DNA from: Symbiodinium microadriaticum
Lineage: Eukaryota > Sar > Dinophyceae > Suessiales > Symbiodiniaceae
Direction of reading: 5' to 3'
Assembly (NCBI GenBank): GCA_001939145.1
Contig: LSRX01000499.1
Span: forward strand, 378,453 to 442,452
DNA length: 64,000 bases
Below, piece by piece: positions 1-10,600 of this stretch. A model generated the notes under the pieces. That model did no database searches. It was not told the origin of the DNA and saw nothing but the letters and a program-made list of their open reading frames with translations. The position numbers and the translations under genes were made by a program. The stretch's first letter is position 1. Each line of letters begins with the position of its first letter.

Positions 1-38
<38 letters not shown>

Positions 39-92
39 GTGTTGTTGCTGTTGGTGTTGTTGTTGTTGTTGTTGGTGTTGTTGTTGTTGTGG
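1..92. repeat. TGY-rich hexanucleotide microsatellite
   Basis: The window opens inside a (TGCTGT)n tract that degrades into TGT/TGG triplets up to about base 92. Its left end lies outside the window. It is simple-sequence DNA with no sign of coding use. Confidence 0.95.
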
Positions 93-548
93 TAGTGGTC
101 GGTAGACTAGAGCTTGACAAGCAGTGCGCATCATATACCACATAAGCAGTTATCATACATGGAGATATGGACATGGTCTAGGAGTATGTAGCTTGATGTG
201 GCGCAGCACACGTAGACACAGGATACTCGTTTGGATTCATGTACATGTGTCACTTCCGAGTGAGTCGTCCGGAGGCGTTCTCGAGTCCAACTGCAAGCGA
301 CTGCGACCCGAGGAGGCGCGGAGATTCCTCAGCTTCGCTTCGCTTGCTGTGGGAATGCATGTGAAAGTACCCAAAGTAATGGACCGGTAGCAATAGCCGT
401 AGTAAGTAGTAATGACGACAGTTGTAGTTATCACAAAACACACGACGAACACCAATGAGATTCCAATCCACTTTGCTGGCAGATGCAGGTGCGATCGCTG
501 CCTTGTGCGGAGTTCGAGGCTTGCAGGGTGTAGACGACAGTAATCCTA

Positions 549-650
549 CGGTTGATGATATAAATCCTGCATTACCTTAAGGACCCCTAAACTATGGGAA
601 TTATGGGATATTCCTTATTATGGGCATTGCAAGATTTATATCCTCAACCG
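549..650. mobile_element. ~102-bp MITE-like inverted-repeat element with TA flanks
   Basis: The left arm starts CGGTTGATGATATAAATC and the right arm, read on the other strand, starts CGGTTGAGGATATAAATC. The arms match for about 24 bp with two mismatches (549-572 against 650-627). Both ends are flanked by TA (547-548 and 651-652), the target duplication expected of Tc1/mariner-type elements. The inside is AT-rich and non-coding. This is inferred to be a miniature inverted-repeat element; it could also be a chance hairpin, though 22 of 24 matching positions argues against that. Confidence 0.6.
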
Positions 651-653
651 TAG

Positions 654-1800
654 CACAGATACGCGCCCTTTTTGGGGCGAGAAACCCTGCCGGCTAGGAA
701 GCACGGCTTCCCGGCCTCTGTCCCTTCTTGGGCTCAGGGTAGTGCATGTAGAGTAAACGGGACCCGGCTGGTGCTCATGAGGGAGGCTTCTTTCCGCACG
801 CCAGTCTTTTTCCGTGGCGTTACTCCGTGGCGTTTCAGGCTGCCGACGGGCAGAGCTGCTCGATCTGTTTGGAGCAGTTTGGCTCGCACCTGAGATGGAT
901 ACCAGCATGCACCCATGCCGTGTGTCATTCAGCAACCCACTCGCCGAGGCCCCGCAGACGCGCCTAGACTTCTTTCTTGTCAGCACGCCTTCCACACGGA
1001 GACGAATCGCTTGTCTTCACATCGGTTCCAGTTGCTTCCAGTCCCTCTTACATCGGTTGTAGAAGCCTTCTAATTCCGTGCTTCGGGCGCAGGAGTGTGC
1101 TTTGCTATGGCTCACAAGGGCTGCTATGTGCCTACATCTCAGAAGCCGCGAAGATCGGGGCCTATGAGCCTAAGCCACTCATGCGACTCCTGCCGACTGT
1201 AGAAGATTTAGGGGGGCTTTCTGCTTGACAGTTCTGAGGCCCGAACTGTCGAGCACCAGTGGAGCCAGGACCTTTGTTTCATTTGCGCACTTCTCTATGA
1301 GAGACATCTGAAGAACATGACCCGGGTTGCGTGGAGGTCCCATGCTGTCCTCACTGCTGTTCTCGTGTGGTCATCGTATCTTTAAATGTTTCGCTTCAAC
1401 GAGCAGAGCCCGACATCCAGCTGGGAATAGACTCTGCTGCATGCTGTCTCCTTCTGAGATTCATGCTGCTTTTGAGGTGTGCTGATGCTCCAGTCCGGCC
1501 CATGCAGCGGGAGGCACGGACTCTTGTGTTGGCTGTGCTTAGGCCGTGAAGCCACAACAGACCTTCAGGGACCTGCTGAGACTTCCCAAGTGGAGCTATC
1601 AGGACTGAAGCTCCTCGAATTTCACCCGAGTTCAACAGGCTGACGACTACTCGGAAGTTATCAGCAACTTCTCCGAGGCAAGGTGTAGCAGATGGTTTCG
1701 GACAGAGTCAATCCAGCTGCTTAGCACAGACACCAATTGAGGAGACTGCGCCACGCGCGCTCACATCAACCATTCGCATCCCTCTCTATCGATCGCGCTG
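654..1800. other. no recognisable gene
   Basis: Moderately GC-rich sequence with only short open frames on both strands. None shows a family motif. Unrecognised exons cannot be excluded. Confidence 0.5.
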
Positions 1801-1821
1801 GCTCTCGCTCTCGCTCTCTCG

Positions 1822-1856
<35 letters not shown>

Positions 1857-1900
1857 TCTCTATCTCTCTCCCTCCCTTTGTCTCTTTCTCTGTCTCTGCC
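1801..1900. repeat. (CT)n microsatellite
   Basis: Nearly pure CT dinucleotides with occasional G or CCC interruptions. It creates serine/leucine-rich frames on one strand and Arg-Glu frames on the other, which are not genes. Confidence 0.95.
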
Positions 1901-1943
1901 TGTACACATACATACATGCACATTGTATATGCCATGTGCATAT

Positions 1944-1996
1944 TGCGTGTGCGTGCGTGCATGCGGGCGGGCGGGCGTGCGTGCGTGCGTGCGTGC
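1944..1996. repeat. (GCGT)n microsatellite
   Basis: A GTGC/GGGC tetranucleotide tract. The Arg/Ala/Cys-rich frames across it are artefacts of the repeat. Confidence 0.9.
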
Positions 1997-2404
1997 CTGT
2001 CGAAAGCCTGTGGGTGTGAGTTAGCGATGGTGCGCATGCGCACGCACGTGAAGAAGCAGCGCCAGCAAATGCACCCGTTTGGAGGTTCGTGTGGCGTTTG
2101 ACGACCTCATAAAATTTCATAAAACCTCCCAGGCCTTAGCCCCAGACTTGGCACCAGGCTTCACCGATGTCTCCGGTCCATAGGTGTGCAGAAAACAGGT
2201 CAACCCCACCACGATGACGAAGAATGAAAAAGCCGACCAAGATCAACCAGACCAAGAACGATAACAACGGCGAGAATAGGGCGAGAAACTAACCTCCGCA
2301 GATGTACAGATGATGCAGTGCGGGAGAACAGCACCGTCAGAAAAAGGCAAGCAAGAGATGAAGCATCAATCCGCGGAGGCTCCATGCAATAGAAAACCAG
2401 CAGG

Positions 2405-3050
2405 ATTCTGACAGGAAGGTCACCAGGTCCGAGCCCGGGGCATAGATGCCACAGTCAGACGAATTTTGCTGCTGTGGGACATCGATTGCCACCGCCTGCA
2501 CAGACAGCGCGCATGCTTGGATTCCGTGCATCCGGCACACACTCTGCATATGTTCTGCCAGCGTGGTAAGACTGTGACTAGCCTGAATGCGACCCTCGTC
2601 AAATGAAGTCGACAGCGGAGTGCAATCTTGCCATTCGGATCTGAGATAGCTCTTCAACTTGTGCAGAACAACTGCCTCCAAGATGCTGCGCAAGCTTCGC
2701 TTCTTGCTACAATTGCTTCGGTACTGGCCTCATGCTTTTCGCTGCTGGGTGAACGCAGAGAATCCAGAAATGCCACAGTAGTGGTCGTGTGGACATCCTC
2801 GCTCGTGCCAGGTCGGAAGAAACGTAATGTACATGCTAACTTCCTGACCGATGTTCACGGCCGCCCACGGCCTGCAAACCTGGGCAGGCATTGAAGATGT
2901 GGAGCATAGGCCTTCAATAAGCACATGCAATGCCCGGACCACTGCCAAAGACCAGTGGCGCTCGGCCTTAGTCGGAATGACAAACAGCACATGATCCGTC
3001 AGCACCCTACGGCCCCTCTTCACGGATTCCACGCCGGCTTCGGTAGGCAG
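2405..3050 (-). CDS. Ulp1/SENP-like cysteine protease (C48), partial, at least two exons
   Basis: C48 proteases remove SUMO or related ubiquitin-like proteins. The upstream exon (about 3050-2878) encodes HVLFVIPTKAERHWSLAVV, the strand-His-Trp motif that carries the catalytic His. It ends CCCAG|GTTTGC, a plausible donor. The next exon (about 2686-2405) carries KSYLRSEW and then IDVPQQQNSSDCGIY, the Gln and Cys active-site motif of the family. The Asp that normally follows the His (as in YxDS) is not visible; a Glu in VLIEGL lies near that position. Residues after DCGIY diverge from the family, so the last exon may be missed or the copy decayed. The N-terminus and both gene limits are not defined. 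The assignment to C48 is firm; substrate specificity is unknown. Confidence 0.78.
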
Positions 3051-3479
3051 AGTGCACATGAGTGCACGGACCTATGATGCTGAGTACTGCAGTGATGCAG
3101 GTCGACATTTTTGTCGTAACGAGGAACTGTCATGTTGCTGCGCTCAGCTATATCATGTGCATGCAGGTTTGTGGCCCGTTGCGACCGATGCAACAGCTTC
3201 AACATGCTGTCTGCCATCGAGGGACACGACTCTTTGACAAAACTTGGGCGCGTGCTTCATGGTGCAACGGCAAGAACAAGTAGTCACAAGCAAAGATGCC
3301 TTGCAGGAGGAAGTCTCGATGCGTCCGCGCTTAGCATTAGAAAGGACTGTGGTGGCATGTGAGCATCGGCATAATTGCATCAGAACTAGCGCTTTCTCGC
3401 TTAACTATGATTCCTTTCGAAGACCCACCAATTCGTGTGATGTGGTGGCCCCCTCTTTTGCCTTGGGTCTGCACACGGC

Positions 3480-3960
3480 AAAAAACCCGAAATTCGCAAA
3501 AACACAACAATAAATTTGCGGGTCGTCATCTGTATTTGTAAGATATCCACTTCCACGTGCTGCAATGATGATGGACATTGTTATTGTTTCATCAAGTGTG
3601 GTACGATGTTAAACTCAAACACATGTTCTTCTGCAAAGATCAAGGAACATCGAATATAAGATAGGTGTTTCTTCATGTTGCGGCCACACGGGGTCATTGG
3701 GCAGAAACTGTTTACTGCTGCTTACATAGTACCGGTTCGTGTTTGGTTCATACTCGTTTGAAAGCCCGTTTTGGTGTTCTTGTAGTGTTCGTGCGTTGAA
3801 AAATACGTAGTCAACTCAAAAACTAACATTGAACGAGTTTCAATACTCATATGAATTTAGCCAATATGTCACTTCTTTTCGCTTGGTGTGTAGCTAGTGC
3901 ACGTTCGAACATTCTTTTGAAACTCGGCTTTTTAATGCTCACATCCTCTACTAAACAGAA
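3480..3960. other. AT-rich island without recognisable genes
   Basis: This stretch is visibly richer in A and T than its surroundings, with several A/T runs and only short frames. No terminal repeats or target duplication were found. It may be an old insertion or ordinary intergenic DNA. Confidence 0.4.
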
Positions 3961-4565
3961 GTGCACGGTGCTTCGCTCACTTGTTGATATGAGGGCAAAA
4001 CTCCAGGTTTCCAGGCAGCAGACATGTACAGCCTCGCGGTTGAAGCCGACAGGTGCTGCAGTTAGTTACCAGACAGTTTGGTTGTTTTGCTTTCTGTTGT
4101 TTTGTGGCTGGGTTTAAGAATGCCATTAAGTTTCTCAGCGTGTTTGACTGGTTGTACTTCCATCTGTCCCACTCCGAGACCCGTGCCTCGGAAAAGGCCT
4201 ATACCGCACCTAAAACCTGCCCGTGATTTAGATCAGAGCCGTGTGCTGCAGCAGCGCCGAAATAATTATGAGCTCTTCTGACGTCGTGAGAAAACCGGAA
4301 CCTGCGGACCGCCACTTGCGCTCGAAAACAGACCGTATTTCAGCCGAAATCCGTGAGGTTGCGGCTTAATCTCGGTATGGGACCACCGGAACATCGAACA
4401 TTCTGGGATTTGGAGTCTGGGCTTTACTAGTAGGTAATCGTACACAAAGCACCGCACCTAGATTCTTCAAGGGTCAACCGGAAATAGCACAGGCAATGCA
4501 ATCTCCAACTTATCAGAATGGCCGTCGTAACAGTGCCTGATAGATTCCGCACCACTGAGCTACAG

Positions 4566-4958
4566 CTACTCAACACTCAACCACTCCATCCTCCAGACTG
4601 GAGTTTGGCAAAAACCTTTGCTGGGGTTGGGCCCTTTGCCCTCAAGCCTGCGGGATGTCGTCGTCGGACGCTGCGCGTCCATGTTCGGACCTTGCCACTC
4701 TTGGGCTTTGTACACGAGTCCGAGTTCCGCACGGTCCGAGACGTCAGCTCTTGCCCATCCATGTTCGCTGGCGTCGAGCCTCAGAAGGAGGCTGCGTTTC
4801 TGACGCGAACCATCTGCAATCCACCTAAGCATTGCACGAGTCCATGTCCTCCTGTCTGCCAGCCTCGAATGCGGTGTTTCAATTCGTGAAAAGTGCGCAC
4901 CCAGCAGGCACTTGTCATCCGCCGCAAGGTACTCGCCGTCTGCACGGAAAACAAGCAC
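4566..4958 (-). CDS. candidate exon, unknown protein
   Basis: An open stretch of about 130 codons starts VFRADGEYLAADDKCLLG and has a mixed, protein-like composition. No family was recognised. Other frames are also open over part of it, so it may be only partly coding. It is listed because it is the most gene-like frame in 3.1-7.4 kb apart from the one near 7.1 kb. Confidence 0.25.
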   Translation of the reverse strand: MLVFRADGEYLAADDKCLLGAHFSRIETPHSRLADRRTWTRAMLRWIADGSRQKRSLLLRLDASEHGWARADVSDRAELGLVYKAQEWQGPNMDAQRPTTTSRRLEGKGPNPSKGFCQTPVWRMEWLSVE

Positions 4959-7068
4959 AGTGTCAATACTCTGCTAGCGAGCTTGCAGGGAGAATGGCTC
5001 GAAGGTGAAACGGTGCTGCTTGCTGCTCGCAGCCCTACTCAACGGCAATGCCCCCGGCACCCATCAGAGACGCAGACAAACTCACGGAAGTTTCAGAAAG
5101 CCGACTCACATCTTTCTCTGCACTGTCCGTGAGCTCGTAGGAAGAGTCCTTTCCCAATCAAGGGTCGAACTACTTCCGGTTTTGGGGCGGAAATGACTGC
5201 TGAGCTCCTGCAAAGGACGGGCCACTGGTCCTCAGAGATATTTCAAGGAGAAAGGCAATAACAAGACTTCCTCCGAGGCTTTGGCCGTTCTTGTGTTTCC
5301 ATCCGAATATACCACCACCTTTTACGTCGTGTGCAGACTACGACAGACAGAAAAATAGCCTGCAAGTCTAACCAAATAAAGACTAAGACTAAGACTACTA
5401 AGCAGACATTGCAAGTTCTAAACTGTTCTCAACTTCTCCAGGCGGCGCAAGCGTCTCACACGCTCCACTTTGATGGTCTGGTGTCCGGCTCGTAAGAGCC
5501 AGCGGCAAAAGGCTCGGCATCTGGAGAACGGCGTGGCAACTTCGCCTTGACTTGAGATTGCAGATCAAGGAACCAGTGAGGGTATGAGGCAAGTGTCAAA
5601 TACACACACGCGGCCTGTGGTTGCTCGGTTGCGTGATCTGTGTGCCTGGATTGCTTTCATCTGTCGTGTCCTTGTGGTCCAGAGTGTATTTTGCCCAGGT
5701 CGGACAGGAATCTGGGTCCCTTCGGATGGATTCACTTTGAGGCTCGGGGCGTGTTGTCCGGGCGTGGAGTTGTGCAACCTTGCGTAAAAGCTCTGTGAAC
5801 CTTTTTCTTCTCTGCACTTCGATCCCTGCCCCGGATCCATCGTGAATGCGCTGGTGCGGGCATGCGGAGACTTCGGTTACCCACTGAACGAGATCCGAAT
5901 TCTCAGATGGAGCCACTCCTGTTTGGGTGTTTCTTCTGCCCAGGCGCACTGAACCTTTATCAAACTATATAGTAGCGCTTCCGCACGTTCTGGGAACACA
6001 TGCTCCTCCAGCCGGATTTTCCGGGCCCAGAATACAGATATCGCTCCGATGGCTTGGCTGGCGACTCAACTTGTTCGAACGAGCACATGCAATGCAAGCC
6101 TGCTCCTTGATGAAACGAGCGTCGCAAGTTGTCATGTACGACGGCGAACCCTCCTGCAGCAACTTTGCCACACGTGTCGAGCATGAGTCAGGGAGCCGAA
6201 CCTTTAAACAATCGCAAGTGGGCCGTGCTAGACCGGCCATGTCTCTTTCTTCGGCCAGCATGACGATGAATAGTGATGCATAGTGGCTGCAAGATGTTCC
6301 GCCGCACAAGGGCGCCACAAGAAGCCAAGGCTGTTTGGAATAACAAATCCGAGACCTAGCACCAACCAAATTGGCATCTTGAGAAAGGTGGATGTAGCGA
6401 ACACAACTGCGCATGCGTTTTCGTAAGTTTCCAATTATTACCTGACGCTGTGCTTCGCTGCGGCAAGCAGCAGATAACAGCGCATACAGACAACGCATGA
6501 TCCAGCAAATACAAGTCGTGACAAGTGCTTAAGAACGCGTTCGCGCAACCCCTGTAGACATGGGCTCTACTACTTGTCAGGGGTTTGGGAAGCCGCCGCA
6601 AACCGTCAAGCAGTCTGCCACCAGGATGTGAAACGGGCGTGCAGGCGACTCACTCCTTACACGAGCAGTACAAGCGGGATTTCGGAGTCTTGCATGGCCT
6701 CGCATTCGACCTGCTTGTTGTCGGCAACGGTTGTCGTTGTGCAATTCGATAGGTGTTGTAATGGTGTTGTAATTGTGGCTCGCGTGTCCCATAATCCCTT
6801 GGCCAGGTTATTTTTTCAATTTCTGAGCTAGCATTTTTTGAGTTTTGAAGACTGACTGCTGCCCCTGTTCCAATTTTCTAGATTGGCTTGGAAACTTACA
6901 GGCCCGACAAGGTTGCGTTGCAGCCTTTGAACATCGACAGGGTAAAAGAAACGCGTGCCGCTGTCTGCCAGGCACGAGGCACAGCATCACATGCATGGCT
7001 CCATTTCCAAAGCCTACTGTTCAATCGTGGCTGCTGCAAACCAGGCCGTACAGGGTCGTGCCTCTCCA

Positions 7069-7278
7069 CTAGTCCCATGCAGTGACGAGCAACTCACACT
7101 GATACATTGATACATCTTGTGAGAACCGTCCGCCGCCAATGAGACTAGCTGTTCTCGCACATGCTGCACCTTCTCCCTCGGAAGATATTCTGGCGATTAA
7201 TGGTTCCACCTCTGGTGAGATAAGCAGGTCGGGCCTCCAACCACATGAATGCATGCACGGCGCATTATCTAAATGCAA
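7069..7278 (-). CDS. candidate exon, possibly of the gene split by the copia insertion
   Basis: A 69-codon frame containing PDLLISPEVEPLIARISSEG. It has protein-like composition but no recognised family. Before the retrotransposon inserted it lay only about 200 bp downstream of the rhodanese-like exon that now ends at 16,261, on the same strand. It could therefore be the next exon of that gene. That link is inference from position only. Confidence 0.3.
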   Translation of the reverse strand: MHLDNAPCMHSCGWRPDLLISPEVEPLIARISSEGEGAACARTASLIGGGRFSQDVSMYQCELLVTAWD

Positions 7279-7471
7279 ATCTGCATGCCACCGTGAGCTT
7301 CTTTACCTACAGGAATGAACACAAGCCCACATACATTCCTGCAGCCACTATCCTGATTCGATATTGCAACTGGGCTGCTATACACGATGATCGGCTTTGT
7401 GCGGTGCTTCCTTGCCAGACTTGCTTTGGATCAGTCAACTGGTGCATGGCGCCACTGGCCACCGGTCAGCT

Positions 7472-7476
7472 GAAAG
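7472..7476. repeat. target site duplication (GAAAG), left copy
   Basis: GAAAG directly precedes the left LTR and is repeated exactly after the right LTR (16,249-16,253). Five-bp duplications are typical of copia integrases. Confidence 0.95.
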
Positions 7477-7654
7477 TGCAAAAGCTTCGTCACAAAACAG
7501 CGCGAGGAAACATCCGATGCAAGTGGACGCTACCCTTTTCCTCGCTAAGCACCAGGAGCCGCTGTGGCTATCACAGGTTCAAAAGCTCTGCAAAGCTTCG
7601 GACATCACATGAGCGGAAGTGCAATCAGGTCAGGCTAACTCAACAGCTTTAACA
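7477..7654 (-). repeat. 3' LTR of the copia element, 178 bp
   Basis: Identical to the other LTR. It contains GAAGCTTTGCA internally and GAAGCTTTTGCA at its end, a small internal repeat. It also supplies the last codons and stop of the polyprotein, so this stretch is coding as well as terminal repeat. Confidence 0.97.
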
Positions 7655-10600
7655 CCGGTCATACTATCTTTCTGACCTGTTGCCTTTCGCTTCATGGCTT
7701 GTTCTCGAAACGTAACCCCTTGCTCGAGAATTTCGCGAAGCTCTTTGCCTCTAGCACCCTTCGTAAGACCATCAGCAAGCTGATGTCTAGTAGGAACCCA
7801 CAAGAGCTTCGACTTACCAGGAGCATCGCGGGTCGTCAAAAGCTGACGAAGAAGCACCGCTTGGATAACCCCCGACTTGTCGGAAACATGTTGCCCGTCC
7901 TTATGAACCGTATCATAAATAGACTTACAATCGGTAACCAAGAACATAGGAACCAAATCATTCCATCCATCATCTTCAACCGAACCGACAACATCAGATC
8001 CGAAACGAAGCTCGCTCATCAAAACCTGACAAAAGTGCCCCATGCCGATGGCCATCAAGGCGGCATGAGTTTCCGCACAGAAACTCGACTCGATGACTCT
8101 CTTGTTAGTACTGCTGCGCCAGTCCAACACGTTTATGTGTGAAAACTCTCCACGGACATCAGTCGAGCCCTTCTTCACGAAACCGACAACCGCTCCTTTT
8201 TGGGAATACACAAGACGCTTGGACCTGTCAGATTGAAGAACATCTTCGCACTCTCTCTCATCAATCTCAACCCCGAGGCTAGAGTATAACCCGGCGTCAG
8301 TGTACACCACAAGTTGAGCGTCCTTTCCCAAGTTTCTGAACATGATCTGCATGCGGTTCTTATCGGCTTCACGAACAGCTTTGTTAGCTCGAAACAGATC
8401 ATGGACACGCAGATCAGCAATTCGCTTCTGTAACTGGTTCGTCTCAAAGCACAAGTCTGGTCTTGACTGGGTGGCCAACCATTGAAGACTTCCAACTACC
8501 GACCTGTAGTTTGCCATCTCCTCCGGGGTGGCCAGACTCTCAAGAGACTTTCGTCGCTCCTTGGCGATTTCCATCTCCTGCAACCTACCATCCAAGAATG
8601 CGTTCTGGGACAAAGAAATGTGTTCTCCATCGTTGTCTTTGACAATCTTGATCTCTTTGCCACAGTACGTCACACCTTCTGGTTTCTCATAGACATTCTC
8701 CCAAGTCCCAAAAGGAAAGCGCTTTCCCAATTTGTCTATAACGCGAACAGCATAATCAGAACCATCATGACACACCATAAGATCATCCACATGCACAACC
8801 ATACATCCAATCAGAGAACCGTCCTTGTTACGCAACATAAACACAGCAGGATCTATCTGGGACTTGATGAAGCCTAGTTCATGAACCAACACCTTGGCAA
8901 GTTCCTCGTACCATGCACGTGGAGCGTCTGGCCGTCCGTAAACAGGTTTCAGCAAACGGAGTAACTGCCCTTGCTTAACGCCCTGGAGGCCTTGTCGGGG
9001 GGGACGCATATACATTGGTTCCTTGCCCTGCAATGGAGCTCCCTGAAGAAAGGCGTTGCTGATATCACCAATGTACCAGTGTTTCATCCACCCGAAACTG
9101 ACAGCCATGTGCAGGAAAAGCATCGTCGAGACTCTCTCGACTGTCGGAGAGTCGACTTGAACTTGTCCTGTCCTCGAATCAGGACACAGGTGTCCTTGCA
9201 AGCACAACCGGGCCTTAGCTCTCGTCGGCAGTGGTTTTCCTTCCTCATCGACCAAGCCAGCATTCTTATTCCTATAAACATACCTGCTAGGCAGTATCCT
9301 ACTCGGATTTTCTCTCTCCACTCTCTGGCTCTCACTCTCACTCAGAATCTCACAGCTCTCGTACTGCCTCCAACTAGCCCACTCTTTTTCTTCGGCCTGT
9401 TGATAAATCTCTCTCTCATGCTGAGGAATCTGCTCATATGGGATTTCTTTCTCCATCATTCTTTTGAGTTTGTTCTTTCCCATAACCCCTCCAAACTGAA
9501 CGGCATTGACCTGGTTGTCCTGACCCTTATGTCGCTTGATAAAGTGAGGAACGTCTTCCAGGCACAAATCCTTTCGAGTCCTACCATGGAAAACAGTGAT
9601 AAGGACTTCAGCGGGGGCCTGAGGCAAGAACTGGTGCGGATTTTCCAATTCCAGCCATTTGCACTCCTTCTCAAGCCACACCCACTCTCCTTGAAATCTT
9701 CCCCAGGTAGATCGGAAGGGAAGCCTATGTCCTTCATACTTGCTTTCAGGAGTACGGTAAGCCCAGGCCTGATAGCTCACCAACACAGGATTCCCAAGCT
9801 CGTCCTGGGTCCATCCCACTGTCCCAGCGAGTTTCGCCAGGTGACGTGGAAGATCAGTGATCCCCTCGAGAGGGTCACCCACCTCCCTTGAAACATCATG
9901 ACTGAACGGCTGGGCTTCGATCTCGGTCGGCTCTTCAGTGGGAGGAGGTTGTGAGGTTAAGTCCTCAAAAGTAGCTTCTTCAGGAACCCTCTTGAACAAG
10001 GCAATAGACTTCTGAATCTGGGGGTCTCCATAGTGTCTCTCATCACCACACGCCTCTCTCAGGTGTTCCCCAGCCACCAAGAAACATCTTCCTCCAACCG
10101 CCACCCAAGCATTGTACCCTTGCAGCCCGACCACATACCCCGGTCCAACCCAACGGCTAGGTTCTTTCTTCTTCTCAGCTCTCCAAAAGAACACCAGTTG
10201 CCCCACCCGAGGATTGGTAATCTTCCTGACTCTGTTGTGAGCGGTACGGGCCAACATTTGTCTAGCCTGGGATCGAATGTACTCAAGTTTCGCATGATAC
10301 CTATACCTCATCCGTCTCGCGACTTCACTGTCCGCATCTCCAACCCGGGGATGGTACATGCTGGGCTCTCCTTGACTGTGCATCTCTCCAAACACTCTCG
10401 GCTCTTTTCCAAACACCAACGCATTAGGGGCCCATCCATGCTCTCTCACCAAACTGTTCTTAGCCCAACCAACCTCTCTAGAAACCGCCTTCATTTGATC
10501 ACGACCTTTCGCGCCTGTCTGTCTAATAGCAGTTCTCATCATGTCTTTCGCAGTTTGGTTATGTCTCTCAACCTTACCAGCCTGCCAATGTGCGGTACCT

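Noticed and set aside
8971..9891. 306-codon plus-strand frame opposite the polyprotein
   Set aside because: Antisense shadow of the reverse transcriptase and integrase region; Ser/Leu/Pro-rich with no motifs.
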